Source: Monarcha castaneiventris obscurior
Lineage: Eukaryota > Chordata > Aves > Passeriformes > Monarchidae
Length of the DNA stretch: 64,000 nucleotides
Assembly (NCBI GenBank): GCA_026261815.1
Contig: JAMPIT010000484.1
Coordinates: forward strand, 13,366,501-13,430,500
Reading direction: 5' to 3'
The first letter of the stretch is position 1; every line of letters begins with the position of its first letter. The position numbers were made by a program, and so were the translations under genes. The notes under the pieces were generated by a model that worked only from the letters and a program-made list of their open reading frames with translations, did not search any database and was not told the DNA's origin. Positions 62,081 to 64,000 of this stretch are shown here, in pieces.

Positions 62081-64000
62081 TACAAAAATGCCATAGAATA
62101 TCTGCAAACAGCTTTAAAAGAGTAGAATCACATAGTTCTATTTCTCTCTCTTTCCCCCTATAAATACACACACACGCCCATATATAAATAAGCCTACACA
62201 ATTTAAACATGTGGTGGATGTTTCACATCACTATGTGCTTCCTGGAGACGCAAAACAGTGAAACATTTTCATGTGCTTTAGCTTTCCAAAGATCTGACTT
62301 TTGAGTCTTTCTCCAGCCAAAGAGCCACGATCATGCAGTTCATGAATGCCACGCAGATTGATCGTTAGGTCCTTCCTGGTGCTCCAGTAACTCATTAATC
62401 ATCTGAGTATTATCTGTTACAAAGCACCCACAACAAAAGCCCGTCTGTTTTCATTGTTTAACCAAGTCACTGCAGCATGGCAATTCCTGCAGGAACTATC
62501 TTTACACATTTCATTTCTGAAAGGACCCAACCATCCCAAGCTTAAGAGCTTCTTGTCCAAGGCACCATTGAAACCATTTGGAGTCCACCACACCTTCCAG
62601 CATTAGGGTTCCTTTCTGCCACCTGACTGACTGATGGTCCTGCTGCATCTTTGGGATTATAGAAAATGTCTGTGATGATCCCATCAGGAAAGTCACTAAG
62701 ACACCAAAGGGGCTCCCCAGAGCAACAGGCAACTACTTCATTCACTCAACTGCAGAGCTAAACAACCATTCCTCCTTGTGACTAATGCAAAGCTGAAAGG
62801 ACTTCAAGGATCAAGACGTTGGCTGGTTTCAGTCTACTTCCAGCATAACTTTTTCCCAGTAGAAACACCTTGTCTTCTTGTCTACCTCCTCTCTCCCAAG
62901 CAAAACTCATGTGGGATTTTAGGCAGGGGAGATGATGGCGAAATTTCCAGAGGAGATAACTCAGGCCAGCCCCTGCCTCACACTGAGGAGATCTCTCGCA
63001 GTATGAGCAAAGATTTTCCTACCAAAGGGATGCAGGCTGTAGCATGGTAAGCTTACACCTCCTTCCTACAGCGTTAAATTCTTGTTGCCAAAATTTCCAA
63101 TATCTGAGGACAGGCATTCCTTGCTGAGCACTGCTCTGAGAGTACAGGCTCACTGACCAGCTTCCCTTAGGCCAACATTTACTGCTTTCTCCATAATTCT
63201 ATCTTCATTCAGGCACATGGCCTCTTTTCCCAGATGCTTTAATTCAATGGAAATTGGGAGGGAAATTTGTCTCCACACCCAGGACCCACCAATATCCCTT
63301 AAATTATTTCAATTTTATTACCTAATCCTGATTATTGAGTGGTTTGCTACTTACCTATGGTTTGCCAGGATTTCGGTCCAACCACAAAGCCTAAATAATG
63401 CACCAGGCCTTGGAATGGAACTGAGCTTCTCCCTTTCTTGACTGAAAGTCCTGGCTACTGCCACTAATGCTTGTCACTCCCCTGACATAAATGTGCATGT
63501 CATCAAAAATTCTCAGCTTCCAGCAAAACCATACAAGTCACTGGTTTTATAAGAGTACAGAACCACATGGTGCTATAACAGAGACCTCCAAACTATCTTA
63601 AAAAAATAAAGTGAACAGGCTTTTTAAAAGCCAAGTGGCAGCTACAAGCCAAACACAGTGGGTGGCTTTCACCTACCCTGCTCTGATGCCACGGCGGGAT
63701 TTATGGCAGATTCCCTTTACGGCTGCAGCTCAAGGTGCTGTTCTTCACTTCCACAGTCTGGGAGCTGTGTGCTTTGACATTACCAGCCTGCCTTTCCCTT
63801 TGATCTGGGATTCTGGATCAGGCAGGGCACACAAATCACAGGGGTGTCTGTCTGAGCAGATTAGCTGAAAGCACACCCTGTATGAGGACTCTGTACCTTA
63901 CTTGAACCAAGAGCACGGTAGCCAAAGCCTGGCCCATGCCCACGTTCTTCCCTTGGGAGGAGAGGAGAGTGTAAGAGATAGTGGTGGAAAAGGGGACTTT
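62081..64000. other. No gene recognised
   Basis: No gene, RNA or clear repeat was identified. A short (AC)n/(TA)n mixture lies at about 62164-62190. Open frames at 62778-63050 and 63611-63868 show no domain. The window ends in purine-rich sequence. Confidence 0.55.

Overview
The window looks like AT-rich avian nuclear DNA from an intergenic or deep intronic stretch. The best lineage marker is a CR1 LINE 3' end on the plus strand at 854-1286. It closes with the bird-type CR1 terminus (CCTTCCAACC, then ATTCTGTGATTCT). The rest is consistent with this: low repeat density, scattered microsatellites and CpG depletion. No protein-coding gene, rRNA, tRNA or CRISPR array could be supported. Open frames are short. 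The longest (34623-35324 and 56454-57077, both minus) begin at GTG, lie in GC-richer patches and resemble no family I know.

Layout. 1-853: no feature. 854-1286: CR1 3' end with an AT-rich segment replacing part of its 5' portion. 1287-19264: unannotated DNA with homopolymer tracts and a candidate regulatory block near 8480-8900. 19265-19323: a 21-bp tandem repeat. 21489-22080: a very decayed CR1/L3-type reverse transcriptase relic, apparently split by about 300 bp of unrelated GC-richer sequence. 27939-33530: a polypyrimidine tract, a Z-DNA-prone tract, a second (degenerate) 21-bp repeat and a local CpG cluster. 34900-43570: several AT-rich blocks that look like conserved non-coding sequence, a short old repeat (42131-42173), a G-quadruplex motif (43299-43322) and a compact CpG-retaining block (43476-43570). 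46467-46502: a TA/CA microsatellite. 48003-48235: a 75-bp minisatellite, three units. 49598-49690: a possible minus-strand CR1 relic. 55618-55683: a near-perfect hairpin resembling an old sauropsid interspersed repeat. 61680-62080: a minus-strand relic of an RTE-clade LINE reverse transcriptase, recognised from its palm and following motifs.

No set of genes works together here. What is readable is a fossil record of retrotransposition (at least two LINE clades, CR1 and RTE), young tandem expansions, and possible distal regulatory DNA. I found no convincing undescribed biological system. The most informative items are the RTE relic, the interrupted CR1 relic, the 75-bp minisatellite and the 43.3-43.6 kb block. 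Calls of conserved non-coding DNA rest on composition and motif impression only and need alignment.
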